From NCBI GenBank assembly GCA_045615765.1, contig JAZLFM010000047.1, positions 1-64,000 on the forward strand: a stretch of 64,000 nt of DNA. The letters run 5' to 3'. The notes under the pieces are model-generated. The model searched no databases and was not told where the DNA came from. It worked only from the letters and a program-made list of their open reading frames with translations. This stretch comes from UBA1715 sp045615765 (lineage in GTDB: Bacteria; Bacteroidota; Bacteroidia; Bacteroidales; UBA1715). A program made the translations under genes and the position numbers. The stretch's first letter is position 1. Each line of letters starts with the position of its first letter. Positions 25,590 to 35,811 of the stretch are shown here, piece after piece.

Positions 25590-27047
25590 ATGTCTGAAAT
25601 AGCAACACTACAACCTTTGTGTATTTGGAAATTCTTCGACGAAATTTGCCAAATCCCTCGTCCTTCGAAACACGAAGAGAAAATAACTGCCTATCTTGTT
25701 GACTTTGCAAGAAAACATAGTCTTGCCTACAAACAAGATACTGTTGGAAATGTTTTCATTGAAAAACAAGCGACTCCTGGTTATGAAAATCTTGAAACTG
25801 TTGTGTTACAAGCACATGTTGACATGGTGCCACAGAAAAGAAACGACAGCAACCATAATTTTCTAACCGATCCTATTGAAGCATATATTGACGGGAACTT
25901 CGTTCGTGCCCATGGCACCACATTGGGAGCCGACAACGGTATAGGTGTTTCAATGATTTTGGCGATTCTTGATTCAAAAGATATTCCTCACGGACCAATA
26001 CAAGCAGTATTTACAATAGATGAAGAAACAGGAATGACCGGAGCTTTCGCTATGAAGCCAACGGACATTACGGCAAAATATCTTATGAACCTCGACACAG
26101 AAAACGAGAACGAGATAACTATTGGCTGTGCTGGCGGATTAGATGCCAATTTTACTTTCGACCTTGAATACTCACATATTCGAGAAAATGAGAAAGTCTA
26201 TACACTTTCACTTTCTGGTTTAACAGGCGGGCACTCTGGCTTTGAAATAATTTTAGGCCGTGCAAATGCAAACAAGGTTTTATGTGAGTTTCTATACGCA
26301 ATTATGGAAAAGACCGACTTGCGTCTTATTTCTTTCAATGGTGGAAATATGCGTAATGCTATTCCTCGTGAAGCAACTGCAGTTATAGCATTCAACCGAT
26401 CATTCGAGAATTTGTTCCATAAAATGTTTGAACGCTTTGTCGAAGACAAAATGTCGCAATTCTATCAAACAGATCCTCATTTCTCTTGCATCGCTGCAGA
26501 GACAATTTCGGAAGCAGGCGCAATTTCACAAGAACAAACAGCAGGAATCATCCGCGCTATTATCAATTGTCCGAATGGTCCTGTGAAATACGAAAATCAT
26601 AATTGTAAGATACTGAACACATCTACAAACCTATCGTTTGTAAACACAAAAGACGGCAAACTCGTTGTTGGCTGCTTATTGCGAAGCATAGACGACGACA
26701 ACAAACATCAGTTGGCTGACGCACAAAAAGCTATCTTTGAATTATACGGAGCAAAAGCTTCTTTTTCAGGAGAATATCCAGGTTGGCAACCGGTATGGGA
26801 TTCACAACTACTTACTGTTGTTTCTAACGCATGTAAAACTGTTTTCGAAACTGAACCAAAAGTTGACATTGTTCACGCTGGTCTCGAATGTGGCATTTTT
26901 GCCGACACTTTCCCTTCGATGGAAGCAGTTTCTTTCGGTCCAAATATAAAAGGTCCTCATTCTCCAAACGAAGTTGTTGAAATTGAATCGGTTGGAAAAG
27001 TCTGGGATGTATTACAAGAAGCGCTAAAAAATATTCCTAGAAAATAA
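25590..27047 (+). CDS. pepD: Aminoacyl-histidine dipeptidase (PepD, M20 family)
   Basis: 485 residues. Metal site: QAHVDMVP, GADNGIGVSM, DEETGMTGA (catalytic Glu), MNLDTE and the C-terminal PHSPNE motif. Full length for PepD-type beta-alanyl/aminoacyl-histidine dipeptidases, which are cytoplasmic. The gene starts 4 nt after hisIE, and its histidine-dipeptide substrate fits the preceding histidine genes. Confidence 0.93.
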   Translation: MSEIATLQPLCIWKFFDEICQIPRPSKHEEKITAYLVDFARKHSLAYKQDTVGNVFIEKQATPGYENLETVVLQAHVDMVPQKRNDSNHNFLTDPIEAYIDGNFVRAHGTTLGADNGIGVSMILAILDSKDIPHGPIQAVFTIDEETGMTGAFAMKPTDITAKYLMNLDTENENEITIGCAGGLDANFTFDLEYSHIRENEKVYTLSLSGLTGGHSGFEIILGRANANKVLCEFLYAIMEKTDLRLISFNGGNMRNAIPREATAVIAFNRSFENLFHKMFERFVEDKMSQFYQTDPHFSCIAAETISEAGAISQEQTAGIIRAIINCPNGPVKYENHNCKILNTSTNLSFVNTKDGKLVVGCLLRSIDDDNKHQLADAQKAIFELYGAKASFSGEYPGWQPVWDSQLLTVVSNACKTVFETEPKVDIVHAGLECGIFADTFPSMEAVSFGPNIKGPHSPNEVVEIESVGKVWDVLQEALKNIPRK

Positions 27048-27048
27048 A

Positions 27049-28464
27049 ATGAGAATAATTAAAGACATACTATTGGTAACATTAGCACTTATTATTGTAA
27101 GTGTGTCTTCGGTTTCTGCACAAAAGAAAATAGAGATTGAAGCGCCAAATGTTATGCCTTTAACTCGAATCCTATTTATTTTTGACGGTTCTTATAGTAT
27201 GCTTGGAATGTGGAACAAAACGAGTAAAATGGAAGCAGCCAAAAGCATACTCATTCCATTTATCGACAGTGTTTCTAAAATTCCTAATGTGGAAGTAGGT
27301 CTTCGAATCTATGGAAACAGAAGTCCTTTCCCACCACAAGACTGTAACGATTCACACCTTGAAGTTCCATTTGGAAAGAACAACTTACCTGAAATCGTAA
27401 ACAAAATCCTTACATTGAATCCTAACGGAACAACGCCTATTGCATATTCTATCGAACAAGCTGGCAAGGATTTCCCTAAGGATTCTACTGCAAGAAATAT
27501 CATCTTCCTTATTACCGACGGCTTGGAAGCCTGCGATGGTGATCCTTGCGCTATTTCCCGACAATTACAAGAGAAAGGCGTGATACTTAAACCATTCATT
27601 ATTGGCGTAGGCTACGATGTGGATTTCAATAAAGTTTTTGACTGCACCGGACACGTTTTCACTGCAAAAAATGAGCTTGACTTTTTGCCAATATTAAATT
27701 TTGCAATGGAACGGGCACTTATCACAACTCCTCTCCAAGTGTATTTGCTCGATGCTTATAAAAAACCTCGTGAAACTGACGTGCCAATTACCTTCTACGA
27801 TAATTCTACCGGATTCATACACTATAATTTCGTTCATTCGGTAATAAAACCGGGCGAGCCAGATATTATGTTCCTCGACCCTTTGATTTCATATAAAATA
27901 AAAGTTCATACGCTTCCGCCTGTTTATGCCGACAACATCAATCTAGAACCAGGGAAACATACAATTGTTAAAATTGATGCTCCACAAGGTTATCTTACAG
28001 TTGAACGTCCGTATGGATTTAATCTATCGACTCCTATTGAAACAATTGTGAGACAACAAGGAGATATGAATACGCTCAATATTCAGCAGACAAATCAAAA
28101 AGTAAAATATATAGCTGGGAAATATGACTTGGAAGTTCTTACTTTACCTCGCACATATTATTATGATGTAGAAATCAAGCCTGACGAAGTTAAGACAATA
28201 AAACTTCCTTCACCTGGATATGTTACATTCACTCGGCCGCAATTTGGAGTTGGAGCTATCTATCTTGACAGAAATACCGACTTGGAATTTGTTACAAATT
28301 TAAGCGAGGATAGTAGAAAGAACGAAGTTATTGCCTTACAACCAGGTAAATACGTGGTAATTTGGCGTGATAAATTCGAAACTGACACAGAAAAATCTTA
28401 CTCACAAGCATTTGAAATAAAATCTGGAGGAAACGTATTCATCTCATTACAAAAGAAACAATAA
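27049..28464 (+). CDS. Periplasmic VWA-domain protein
   Basis: 471 residues. Signal peptide to ~residue 25 (SVSAQ). A von Willebrand A domain with MIDAS motif D-G-S-Y-S (IFDGSYSMLG), a Thr in GTTPIAYS and Asp in ITDGLEACDGD spans ~35-225. The remaining ~240 residues are repeated beta modules of unknown role. First of five tightly spaced genes (this, an exported protein, a Pro/Gln-rich protein, rsmI, tatD). It may be an adhesion or envelope-stress component. Confidence 0.82.
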   Translation: MRIIKDILLVTLALIIVSVSSVSAQKKIEIEAPNVMPLTRILFIFDGSYSMLGMWNKTSKMEAAKSILIPFIDSVSKIPNVEVGLRIYGNRSPFPPQDCNDSHLEVPFGKNNLPEIVNKILTLNPNGTTPIAYSIEQAGKDFPKDSTARNIIFLITDGLEACDGDPCAISRQLQEKGVILKPFIIGVGYDVDFNKVFDCTGHVFTAKNELDFLPILNFAMERALITTPLQVYLLDAYKKPRETDVPITFYDNSTGFIHYNFVHSVIKPGEPDIMFLDPLISYKIKVHTLPPVYADNINLEPGKHTIVKIDAPQGYLTVERPYGFNLSTPIETIVRQQGDMNTLNIQQTNQKVKYIAGKYDLEVLTLPRTYYYDVEIKPDEVKTIKLPSPGYVTFTRPQFGVGAIYLDRNTDLEFVTNLSEDSRKNEVIALQPGKYVVIWRDKFETDTEKSYSQAFEIKSGGNVFISLQKKQ

Positions 28465-28465
28465 T

Positions 28466-29323
28466 ATGAAAAAAATTAGTGTTCTATTCGTAGGAATTCT
28501 TTGTTCATTGTCGCTTTGGGCACAACGTCCTTCTGCTACAATCAATCAAGTTAACGACTTTGTTGCAAACTCAACATTGTATGTGGTTTTAACAGAAAAT
28601 CCTCTTTCTGACTACAATTCAGAAATCCGTAAGGCTGTTGAAAAAAACTGGAACGTAACTACTTGGAAAACAGTCTATATGTCGGATTTGGAAAGTAAAC
28701 TTACTAATCCGAAAAATGCCTTCCTTATCCCTGTGACAATGCAATTCGAGGAAGACAAGGATTCTGTTCAATATACTTTTATAAGCTTACTTCTTGGCGG
28801 AGAATACGAAACAATTAACGATCTTCCAGAAGTATTTACATTTCCTTTCAGCTACGAAGGTGGCGAAGACGAAACAACATACCAGCTTCCTGCTATCATC
28901 AATTTCTTAAACCAACACGTAAAGAATATTCAAAACAACCCTAAACTATTAAAAGACAGAAAGTTCACTAACTATTCGTTCGAAAAGAAATCTATTGCAG
29001 ACAAGACTATTTATCTTATAAAAGATGAACAAGATGCTGCTTTTGATGAAGAGAAAGAGATTCAAGCGATTTTTCCTTCTGCTTCTGTGGCATTTACAGA
29101 TACAATGACACTTGAAAAAATCATCCGTCGTAAAGAAGCAAATGCTCTGTTCTTCCATATTATTCGTCCGACTGATGAAGATATGATTCCTGGCAGATGC
29201 TACACAATTCTATTGGGAACTGACGGCAATCTATACTATTTTGGTTTCCATAAAATTACCGACAAAACTCCTGTTGGGGTGAATGCAAAAGATTGGAAAA
29301 CAATTTCAATTAATAACAAATAA
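28466..29323 (+). CDS. Exported protein of unknown function
   Basis: 285 residues. Signal peptide ending LSLWAQ. It is predicted to be mixed alpha/beta and I recognise no family. It starts 1 nt after the VWA gene, so the two are very probably partners in the periplasm. Confidence 0.7.
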   Translation: MKKISVLFVGILCSLSLWAQRPSATINQVNDFVANSTLYVVLTENPLSDYNSEIRKAVEKNWNVTTWKTVYMSDLESKLTNPKNAFLIPVTMQFEEDKDSVQYTFISLLLGGEYETINDLPEVFTFPFSYEGGEDETTYQLPAIINFLNQHVKNIQNNPKLLKDRKFTNYSFEKKSIADKTIYLIKDEQDAAFDEEKEIQAIFPSASVAFTDTMTLEKIIRRKEANALFFHIIRPTDEDMIPGRCYTILLGTDGNLYYFGFHKITDKTPVGVNAKDWKTISINNK

Positions 29324-29341
29324 GTCTTCAACATCATTATT

Positions 29342-30097
29342 ATGGAAAAGAAAATAACTGACATTCAAATACTTGTTAAAGATATCGATGCATATCTTAG
29401 CAATAAAACTGCTGGCGAAGAGTTTCCTCCTATTGTATTGGACATTCTATTAGAAAAAACAAGGCAACTTTACGATTCACTTACAAAGTTGAAAAACGCT
29501 CCTGTTGCTGAAACAAGACACGAAGAAACGATTATACAACAAGAGCCTGTAAAAGTTGAACCACAAATCGTTGTTCAACAAGAACCTCTTGCTGCAGAAA
29601 ACGAACCTATTCAAATTGAATTTCAAGAAGAACAACCACAACAACAAACAATAATTGAAGAAATTGTTCCTCCTGTTGAACCAGAAACTGTTCATATAGA
29701 ACCGAAACCGATTCAAGTTGAACCTGAGCCACAAGTTCAAATCCAACAACAAGAGCAACCAAAGGAACAAATTCATACACAAACAAATGAATCTCATCCA
29801 CAGTCAATTGGAGAGGCTTTGCAGTCGCGGGCGACACAACAACAAGACCTTGGAAGTAAATTAAGCAAAAAACCTATTTCCGATATCAACACCGGTATTG
29901 CTCTTGGCGATCGTTTTTCTATTATCGCACAATTATTCAACCACAGCGAAGACAATATGCGCTCTACAATTGCTGTATTGAATAAAGCTAAGAACTACGA
30001 AGAGGCTCTTCAATACTTAAAGGACAACTTCAATTGGGACTTCGAAGACCGTAAGGTTCAAAAATTTATCAGTGTTGTCGAACAAAGATTTCTATAA
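29342..30097 (+). CDS. Cytoplasmic Pro/Glu/Gln-rich protein with conserved C-terminal domain
   Basis: 251 residues, no signal. Residues ~1-50 form a helical part. Residues ~55-150 are low-complexity, rich in PEVQQ with repeats such as 'QVEPEPQVQIQQQEQP'. Residues ~155-251 form a helical domain (DINTGIALGDRFSIIAQLFNHSEDNM ... NFNWDFEDRKVQKFISVVEQRF) that I have seen widely in Bacteroidota proteins of unknown role. rsmI overlaps the stop region on the next frame. Confidence 0.7.
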   Translation: MEKKITDIQILVKDIDAYLSNKTAGEEFPPIVLDILLEKTRQLYDSLTKLKNAPVAETRHEETIIQQEPVKVEPQIVVQQEPLAAENEPIQIEFQEEQPQQQTIIEEIVPPVEPETVHIEPKPIQVEPEPQVQIQQQEQPKEQIHTQTNESHPQSIGEALQSRATQQQDLGSKLSKKPISDINTGIALGDRFSIIAQLFNHSEDNMRSTIAVLNKAKNYEEALQYLKDNFNWDFEDRKVQKFISVVEQRFL

Positions 30098-30101
30098 AAA
30101 A

Positions 30102-30809
30102 ATGGGGAAATTAATTGTTGTACCTACTCCTGTAGGTAACTTACAAGATATGACTTTTCGAGCAATCGATGTTCTTAAATCAGCAGACCTTATTCTTGCC
30201 GAAGACACTCGTACATCAGGCAACTTGCTCAAACATTTTGGTATCGAAACGCGAATGGTTGCGCACCATAAGTTCAACGAACACGCGACTCTCGACCATA
30301 CTATAGACATCATCAGAGAAAACACAATGACTGCACTCATTTCTGATGCTGGCACGCCATCAATCTCCGATCCTGGATATCTTATCACCAAAAACTGCAT
30401 AGAACAAGGTATTGAGGTTGAATGTTTACCTGGTGCAACTGCGTTTGTACCAGCTCTTGTAATGAGTGGGTTTACAACAGATAGATTTTGTTTTGAGGGT
30501 TTTCTTCCACACAAAAAAGGCCGTCAAACAAGATTATTATCACTAAAAGACGAAACTCGCACTATAATTTTCTACGAATCGCCTCATCGTATTTTAAAAA
30601 CACTTACGCAAATACAGGAATTTATCGGGGAAAGAAATGTGGCTGTCGTACGCGAAATTTCTAAAGTATATCAGGAAGTTGTGCGTGGTTCTATTCCAAC
30701 CGTAATCGAATTCTTTAAGAAGAAACAACCCAAAGGAGAATTTGTTCTTTTAGTGGCCGGAAAAGAAGATCCTATCGTAATTGAAGACGATTCCGACGAA
30801 GATGAATAA
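30102..30809 (+). CDS. rsmI: 16S rRNA 2'-O-ribose C1402 methyltransferase RsmI
   Basis: 235 residues. The opening MGKLIVVPTPVGNLQDMTFRAI, AEDTRTSGNLLKHF, SDAGTPSISDPGY and LPGATAFVPAL are RsmI signatures. It modifies 16S rRNA C1402. The ATG at 30102 is chosen; the upstream in-frame ATG at 30072 would overlap the preceding gene. tatD starts inside its final codons. Confidence 0.95.
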   Translation: MGKLIVVPTPVGNLQDMTFRAIDVLKSADLILAEDTRTSGNLLKHFGIETRMVAHHKFNEHATLDHTIDIIRENTMTALISDAGTPSISDPGYLITKNCIEQGIEVECLPGATAFVPALVMSGFTTDRFCFEGFLPHKKGRQTRLLSLKDETRTIIFYESPHRILKTLTQIQEFIGERNVAVVREISKVYQEVVRGSIPTVIEFFKKKQPKGEFVLLVAGKEDPIVIEDDSDEDE

Positions 30810-31572
30810 TTTCATTATAAACACACATAGTCATATCTACGACGAGGCTTTCGATGCAGACCGAGAAGAAGCAATGCAACGGGCAATAAACCAACGCGTT
30901 ACAAAAATCATATTGCCCGACATCGACTCGACATCCCGCGAACGAATGTTCAATCTTGCAAACCAACATACCGATGTCTATTTTCCAATGTTGGGAATAC
31001 ACCCAACTTCAATAAATGAAAACTATCAGCAAGAAGTTGACGCACTACTTGCTGAATTAGACAAACACTCTATTGTAGGCATAGGTGAAATTGGAATGGA
31101 TTTATATTGGGACAAAACATTTATTGAACAACAAGAAATTGTTTTAAAACTTCAGATGAATATTGCCCAAGAACGAAATCTTCCTGTTGTACTACACGTA
31201 CGAAAAGCTTTTAACGAAACTTATAATATTATTCGTTCTTTGCCCAAACAACAAAAAGGTATATTTCATTGTTTTTCAGGATCTAAAGAAGAAGCATTTA
31301 AAGCAATAGATTTAGGTTATCATATTGGAATTGGCGGAGTGCTTACATTCAAAACATCGCATTTAGATGAAATTGTACGCGCCATTCCTCGCACTGCTAT
31401 TGTTCTGGAAACAGATGATCCTTATTTGGCTCCAACGCCACACAGAGGGAAACGAAATGAACCTGGGTACGTTTCTATTGTTGCAGAAAAATTAGCTGCC
31501 GACCTACACTGTTCCGTAGAAGAAGTTATTGACTTTACAACAGAAAATGCGAAAGGCATTTTTAATCTGTAA
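30802..31572 (+). CDS. tatD: TatD-family hydrolase
   Basis: 256 residues. Metal-binding residues: H-x-H in NTHSHIYD, IGEIGMDLYWD (Glu), LHVRKAF, HCFSG and ETDDPY with metal Asp. TatD enzymes are metal-dependent DNases/3'-5' exonucleases. The start at 30802 lies inside the rsmI stop region (overlap 8 nt). Confidence 0.93.
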   Translation: MNNFIINTHSHIYDEAFDADREEAMQRAINQRVTKIILPDIDSTSRERMFNLANQHTDVYFPMLGIHPTSINENYQQEVDALLAELDKHSIVGIGEIGMDLYWDKTFIEQQEIVLKLQMNIAQERNLPVVLHVRKAFNETYNIIRSLPKQQKGIFHCFSGSKEEAFKAIDLGYHIGIGGVLTFKTSHLDEIVRAIPRTAIVLETDDPYLAPTPHRGKRNEPGYVSIVAEKLAADLHCSVEEVIDFTTENAKGIFNL

Positions 31573-31574
31573 GA

Positions 31575-32129
31575 TTACTTTCCAAACTCCATTTGTTTAA
31601 CGGCTTCCCAAAGAACAATGCCGCATGTTACCGAAACATTAAACGAATGCTTCGTACCATATTGTGGTATTTCCAAACATTTGTCACTCATAGCAATCAC
31701 CTCATCAGCAACGCCATGAACTTCATTGCCGAAAACAAATGCATATTTCCTTTGTTTATCTATAGTAAAATCCTGTAACATCGTGCTACCTTCTGCTTGT
31801 TCAACAGAAACGATTTCATAGCCTTGTGAACGTAATTCCATCAAAGATTCTTTCGTTTCCTTATAATACGTCCATGGCACTGAAAGTTGCGCTCCTAACG
31901 CTGTTTTTTGCAATTCCTTATTCGGTGGAACACACGATATACCACAAATGTGCACAGCTTCTATTCGTAAAGAATCTCCGGTACGAAATGCCGAGCCTAC
32001 ATTACTTGCACTACGAATATTATCTAACACAACAACTATCGGATGTTTTTCCGATTGCTTGTATTCATCAACGCTAATTCGTTGTAACTCTTCGGTTTCT
32101 AATTTTCTAAAGTTTTCGTTCGATGACAT
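31575..32129 (-). CDS. SpoU/TrmH-family RNA methyltransferase
   Basis: 184 residues, a single SPOUT domain. Motifs: LDNIRSASNVGSAFRTGD (motif 1), FVFGNEVHGVADEVI (motif 2) and SFNVSVTCGIVLWEAVKQ (motif 3, knot). It has no N-terminal extension, like small TrmH/TrmL-like enzymes. Probably a tRNA or rRNA 2'-O-methyltransferase. It overlaps the next minus-strand gene by 23 nt and is convergent with tatD. Confidence 0.9.
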   Translation of the reverse strand: MSSNENFRKLETEELQRISVDEYKQSEKHPIVVVLDNIRSASNVGSAFRTGDSLRIEAVHICGISCVPPNKELQKTALGAQLSVPWTYYKETKESLMELRSQGYEIVSVEQAEGSTMLQDFTIDKQRKYAFVFGNEVHGVADEVIAMSDKCLEIPQYGTKHSFNVSVTCGIVLWEAVKQMEFGK

Positions 32130-32505
32130 AAGACTTTATTCGGATTTTATCTGCATCAAAAATGTCTATAGTGTATTTTCCATCAAATGTTCCCTTTATA
32201 TCAAGGAACACCACATTATCGTCAAAATCTCTAGTATATAATTTCGTATATCCTCTACGAAAAACAAAATACATACCTTTTGGATTTGTTGCTGTTAAAC
32301 GAATTGCGTTTGATTCAGGAATTACAATACAGGTAAATTCGCAATCTAAACTATCCATTGAATAAGCTTCTTCTACTTTTATGGTTCCCAATGGATTACC
32401 GACTTCTAATTCTTCCGGAGGACGAACATATCCACCTGCTGTTACTTGTGCATTTGCAACAAACGCACACAACACAACAAAACATGCTAAAAAGAACTTT
32501 CTCAT
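32107..32505 (-). CDS. Small exported protein of unknown function
   Basis: 132 residues. Signal peptide ending FVANAQ. Predicted all-beta with repeated short strands (YFVFRRGYTKLYTRDFDDNVVFLDIKGTFDGKY). No family recognised. It overlaps dxs (4 nt) and the SpoU gene (23 nt), so it is in this operon. Confidence 0.65.
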   Translation of the reverse strand: MRKFFLACFVVLCAFVANAQVTAGGYVRPPEELEVGNPLGTIKVEEAYSMDSLDCEFTCIVIPESNAIRLTATNPKGMYFVFRRGYTKLYTRDFDDNVVFLDIKGTFDGKYTIDIFDADKIRIKSYVIERKL

Positions 32506-34394
32506 ATTTCTGTAAAATTGGTTTCTATCTGTTTCACTATACTATCAAAATCGTAACCGCATAACTTATACAACTCCTGCTGCGTACCATGTGCAATAAA
32601 TTCATCTGGAATGCCTAAACGAGTGACTTTTCCTGAAAAGTTCATCGTTTCCAACGCTTCCAATACTGCAGAACCAAATCCGCCTGCTATCACACCATCT
32701 TCTATCGTAATAATTGAAGTAAAGTTTGAAGCAACTTCTTGTAACAACATAACATCAAGTGGTTTAACCCAACGCATATTATACACTGCAGCTTGTTTAT
32801 TCGTCTGCTCACCGACATAATCAGCGGCTTTTTTTGCCGCATTACCTACGGCTCCCACAGTTAAAATTGCAACTTTTTCGCCTTGTCGAATACACTCACC
32901 TTTTCCAATAGGAAGCATTTCCATATCTTTTTTCCATTGTAAAAATTCTCCATTTCCTCGCGGATATCGAATTACAAATGGTTGTGGCGTATTGTATGCA
33001 GTAAACATCATATTACGCAATTCTATCTCATTCATTGGTGCCCCAATAGTCATATTAGGAATTGCTCGCATAAATGGTATATCAACTATACCGTGATGGG
33101 TAACACCATCAGCACCAACAAGTCCCGCACGATCAAGGCAGAATATCACATGCAACTTTTGTATCGCCACATCATGAATCACCTGATCATAAGCGCGTTG
33201 CATAAATGTAGAATAGATATTACAGAATGGAATCATTCCCTCTTTGGCAAGTCCAGCCGACATGGTTACAGCATGTTGCTCCGCAATCCCTACATCAAAT
33301 GCGCGTTCCGGCATTGCCTTCATCAATATATTCATAGAACAACCTGTAGCCATAGCGGGCGTAACACCCATTACTCTGGTATCGGATTGTGCAAGTTCCA
33401 ACAATGTTTCACCAAAAACTTCCTGATATTTTGGAGGCATGGAATCTTTGTCTGGAAGCGGAACCATCTCGCCTGTATCTTTATCGAACTTACGAGGTGC
33501 ATGCCATTCTGTTTGTTCCTCTTCGGCTGGTTTAAAACCCTTTCCTTTTTGCGTATGAATATGCAAAATCTTTGGTCCGTGTATTTTCTGGATATCTTGT
33601 AATGTTCTTGTCAACTGGAACACATTATGTCCATCAACTGGTCCAAAATAACGGAAACCAAGCGATTCAAATAAGTTTGATTCTTTAAAGAACAAAGATT
33701 TCAAACCATGACCAATTTTTCTAAAAAAATCTTGTACATCAAGTCCAAGGTTACTCAACTTTGTTGAGAAATTCCACGTCTTATCACGAATACGATTATA
33801 TGTCTGCGATGTGATTATATCTATCAAATATTGATGTAAACCACCAACATTGGCATCTATCGCCATATCGTTATCATTCAAAATCACAAGAATGTTCGCC
33901 TTACTTCCACCTGCGAAATCCAACGCCTCGAAGGCTTCACCACCAGTCAAAGCGCCATCGCCTATCACAGCAACGATTTGACGGTTTTCTCCTTTTGCAT
34001 TTGCAGCCAAAGCCATTCCTGTTGCAGCAGAAATCGAGATAGAAGAATGTCCAGCGATAAAACTATCGTATTCGCTTTCTTGCGGATTCGGAAAACCGGC
34101 CAAACCATTCAGTTTACGGTTGGTGTTGAATACCTTGCGTCTTCCTGTTAGAATCTTATGGCCATAAGCCTGATGACCAACATCCCATATAATTCTATCT
34201 TCCGGCGTATTAAACGCATAATGCAAAGCGACAGTTAACTCCACAGTACCAAGACTTGCGCCAAAATGTCCAGGATTACGACTTCCTTCGTCTATGATGA
34301 AATCGCGCAACTCCTTACAAACCTGCGGTAATTGCTCAATATGCAATTTTCGCAAATCTTTCGGTGTTTCTATGGTTTCAAGCAAGTTTTCCAC
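32502..34394 (-). CDS. dxs: 1-deoxy-D-xylulose-5-phosphate synthase (Dxs)
   Basis: About 630 residues from the GTG start proposed here. TPP-binding: GDGALTGGEAFEALDFAG; HFGASLGTVELTVALHY at the N-terminal active site; catalytic/cofactor region LDRAGLVGADGVTHHGIVDIPFMR. First step of the MEP isoprenoid pathway. The open frame extends to 34469 with an ATG that would overlap the Mur ligase by 53 nt; a GTG at 34394 (ENLLETIETPKDLRKL) fits the family better and leaves 22 nt, so I prefer it, but this is not certain. Confidence 0.92.
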   Translation of the reverse strand: MENLLETIETPKDLRKLHIEQLPQVCKELRDFIIDEGSRNPGHFGASLGTVELTVALHYAFNTPEDRIIWDVGHQAYGHKILTGRRKVFNTNRKLNGLAGFPNPQESEYDSFIAGHSSISISAATGMALAANAKGENRQIVAVIGDGALTGGEAFEALDFAGGSKANILVILNDNDMAIDANVGGLHQYLIDIITSQTYNRIRDKTWNFSTKLSNLGLDVQDFFRKIGHGLKSLFFKESNLFESLGFRYFGPVDGHNVFQLTRTLQDIQKIHGPKILHIHTQKGKGFKPAEEEQTEWHAPRKFDKDTGEMVPLPDKDSMPPKYQEVFGETLLELAQSDTRVMGVTPAMATGCSMNILMKAMPERAFDVGIAEQHAVTMSAGLAKEGMIPFCNIYSTFMQRAYDQVIHDVAIQKLHVIFCLDRAGLVGADGVTHHGIVDIPFMRAIPNMTIGAPMNEIELRNMMFTAYNTPQPFVIRYPRGNGEFLQWKKDMEMLPIGKGECIRQGEKVAILTVGAVGNAAKKAADYVGEQTNKQAAVYNMRWVKPLDVMLLQEVASNFTSIITIEDGVIAGGFGSAVLEALETMNFSGKVTRLGIPDEFIAHGTQQELYKLCGYDFDSIVKQIETNFTEI

Positions 34395-34416
34395 TGTGTT
34401 AATTTGGTCTGTAAAA

Positions 34417-35787
34417 TTATGAAATTCTTTGCAAGATTGCTTTTGCAAAATCATCAAGATGAGGATCACGGGCGCCCATCACTATCACAACATCATTTGG
34501 TTGAATCAACTCTGCAATACGTTGCAATGAATGTTCTTTCGACTCCACATATTCTGCACATTTTCCTTGTGCTGTTATTGCCTCGCTCACCACCGTTGAC
34601 GAAATATTTCTGTCAACTGTTCCACCTGCATAATAAATGTCGTTAATCAAAAAAATATCTTGTTCACGAAGGGTTGCACCCACCATTTCCGACAGTTCTT
34701 TATGCATAAAACGCATAGGTCCGTAGCCATGAGGTTGAAACCATGCAATCACTCGCTGTCCTATTTGCTGACAAGCACGTATAACTGCGGCTACTTCTGC
34801 CGGATTATGTGCAAAATCATCAACGACATAACAGTTATCTTTCGTTTTTCCAACTAATTGTGCACGGCGATATATGCCTCGGAATGTGGCAAGTGCCTTA
34901 GTACTTTCTTCTATGGAAATTCCAGCAGCTTTTGTTGCCGCTATAGCAGCCAACGCATTTTCCATATTGTGTTTTCCTATAGCTGGAATGGTACATGAAA
35001 CACCATTTACTGTGAAAGAGATAGAAAATCCGTCTTGAACGAAATTGCTTCCGCAAATTCTCGCATATTCGTTTGTACCAAACACAAATTCATTTGCAAC
35101 CGACAATTTTCTTGTCAGTTCATAATCTTGATTTGCAATAAAATATGATTTTGTGTTGTCACGGAATGTGGCAAACAATTGTTCTAATTCGTCAAATTCC
35201 TTATGGTCTCGATCTATGTTCAACAACAAAGAAATTTCTGGTTTATAGTTCACAATAGAGCCATCGGATTCGTCGGACTCTATTACCAACCAATCACTCT
35301 TTCCTACCCAAGCATTTCCAGGAAGTCCTTTTTCCTGCAATACACTCAAACCCGCGCCAGTTATAAGCGAAGGAGATTTTCCGCATTGTTCCAAAATATG
35401 GAACACCATGGCTGTAGTTGTTGATTTTCCCGACGTACCGCCAACTGCAATAGTTCGCACGCTGTTCGAAATCTCCGCCAACAGCTGCGAGCGTTTCATT
35501 ATCGGAATGTTCAAGCTCAATGCTTTCTGATATTCCACATTTGTTTCTTCTATAGCCGTCGAAACTACAACCACATCAACATCAGGCGTAATCCCTTGTC
35601 CGTCTTGGAAATAGCAGTGCATTCCCAACGATTCGAATTGTGCTTCTGACTGAAGTTTTTGCGCCTGCCCGAACAATCTGTCGGAACCAGAAACTTTTTT
35701 CCCTATACCGTTCAGATATTGTGCAATCGCACTCATACCCGTACCGGCAATGCCAACGAAGAAGAAATGTGAATAATTGTCAAGCAT
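34417..35787 (-). CDS. Mur ligase (MurC-like)
   Basis: 456 residues. Glycine-rich start FFVGIAGTGMSAIAQYL as in MurC/Mpl, P-loop GGTSGKSTTT, and NIDRDHKEFDE and DDFAHNPAEV in central and C-terminal domains. It belongs to the MurC/Mpl branch of amide ligases, which add alanine or a tripeptide to UDP-MurNAc. The P-loop GTSGKST instead of GTHGKTT and its location away from a dcw cluster leave open whether it is the essential MurC or a paralogue, so no symbol is given. Upstream of dxs in one operon. Confidence 0.85.
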   Translation of the reverse strand: MLDNYSHFFFVGIAGTGMSAIAQYLNGIGKKVSGSDRLFGQAQKLQSEAQFESLGMHCYFQDGQGITPDVDVVVVSTAIEETNVEYQKALSLNIPIMKRSQLLAEISNSVRTIAVGGTSGKSTTTAMVFHILEQCGKSPSLITGAGLSVLQEKGLPGNAWVGKSDWLVIESDESDGSIVNYKPEISLLLNIDRDHKEFDELEQLFATFRDNTKSYFIANQDYELTRKLSVANEFVFGTNEYARICGSNFVQDGFSISFTVNGVSCTIPAIGKHNMENALAAIAATKAAGISIEESTKALATFRGIYRRAQLVGKTKDNCYVVDDFAHNPAEVAAVIRACQQIGQRVIAWFQPHGYGPMRFMHKELSEMVGATLREQDIFLINDIYYAGGTVDRNISSTVVSEAITAQGKCAEYVESKEHSLQRIAELIQPNDVVIVMGARDPHLDDFAKAILQRIS

Positions 35788-35811
35788 AATTTTGCGTTTT
35801 ATTCCGAGTTC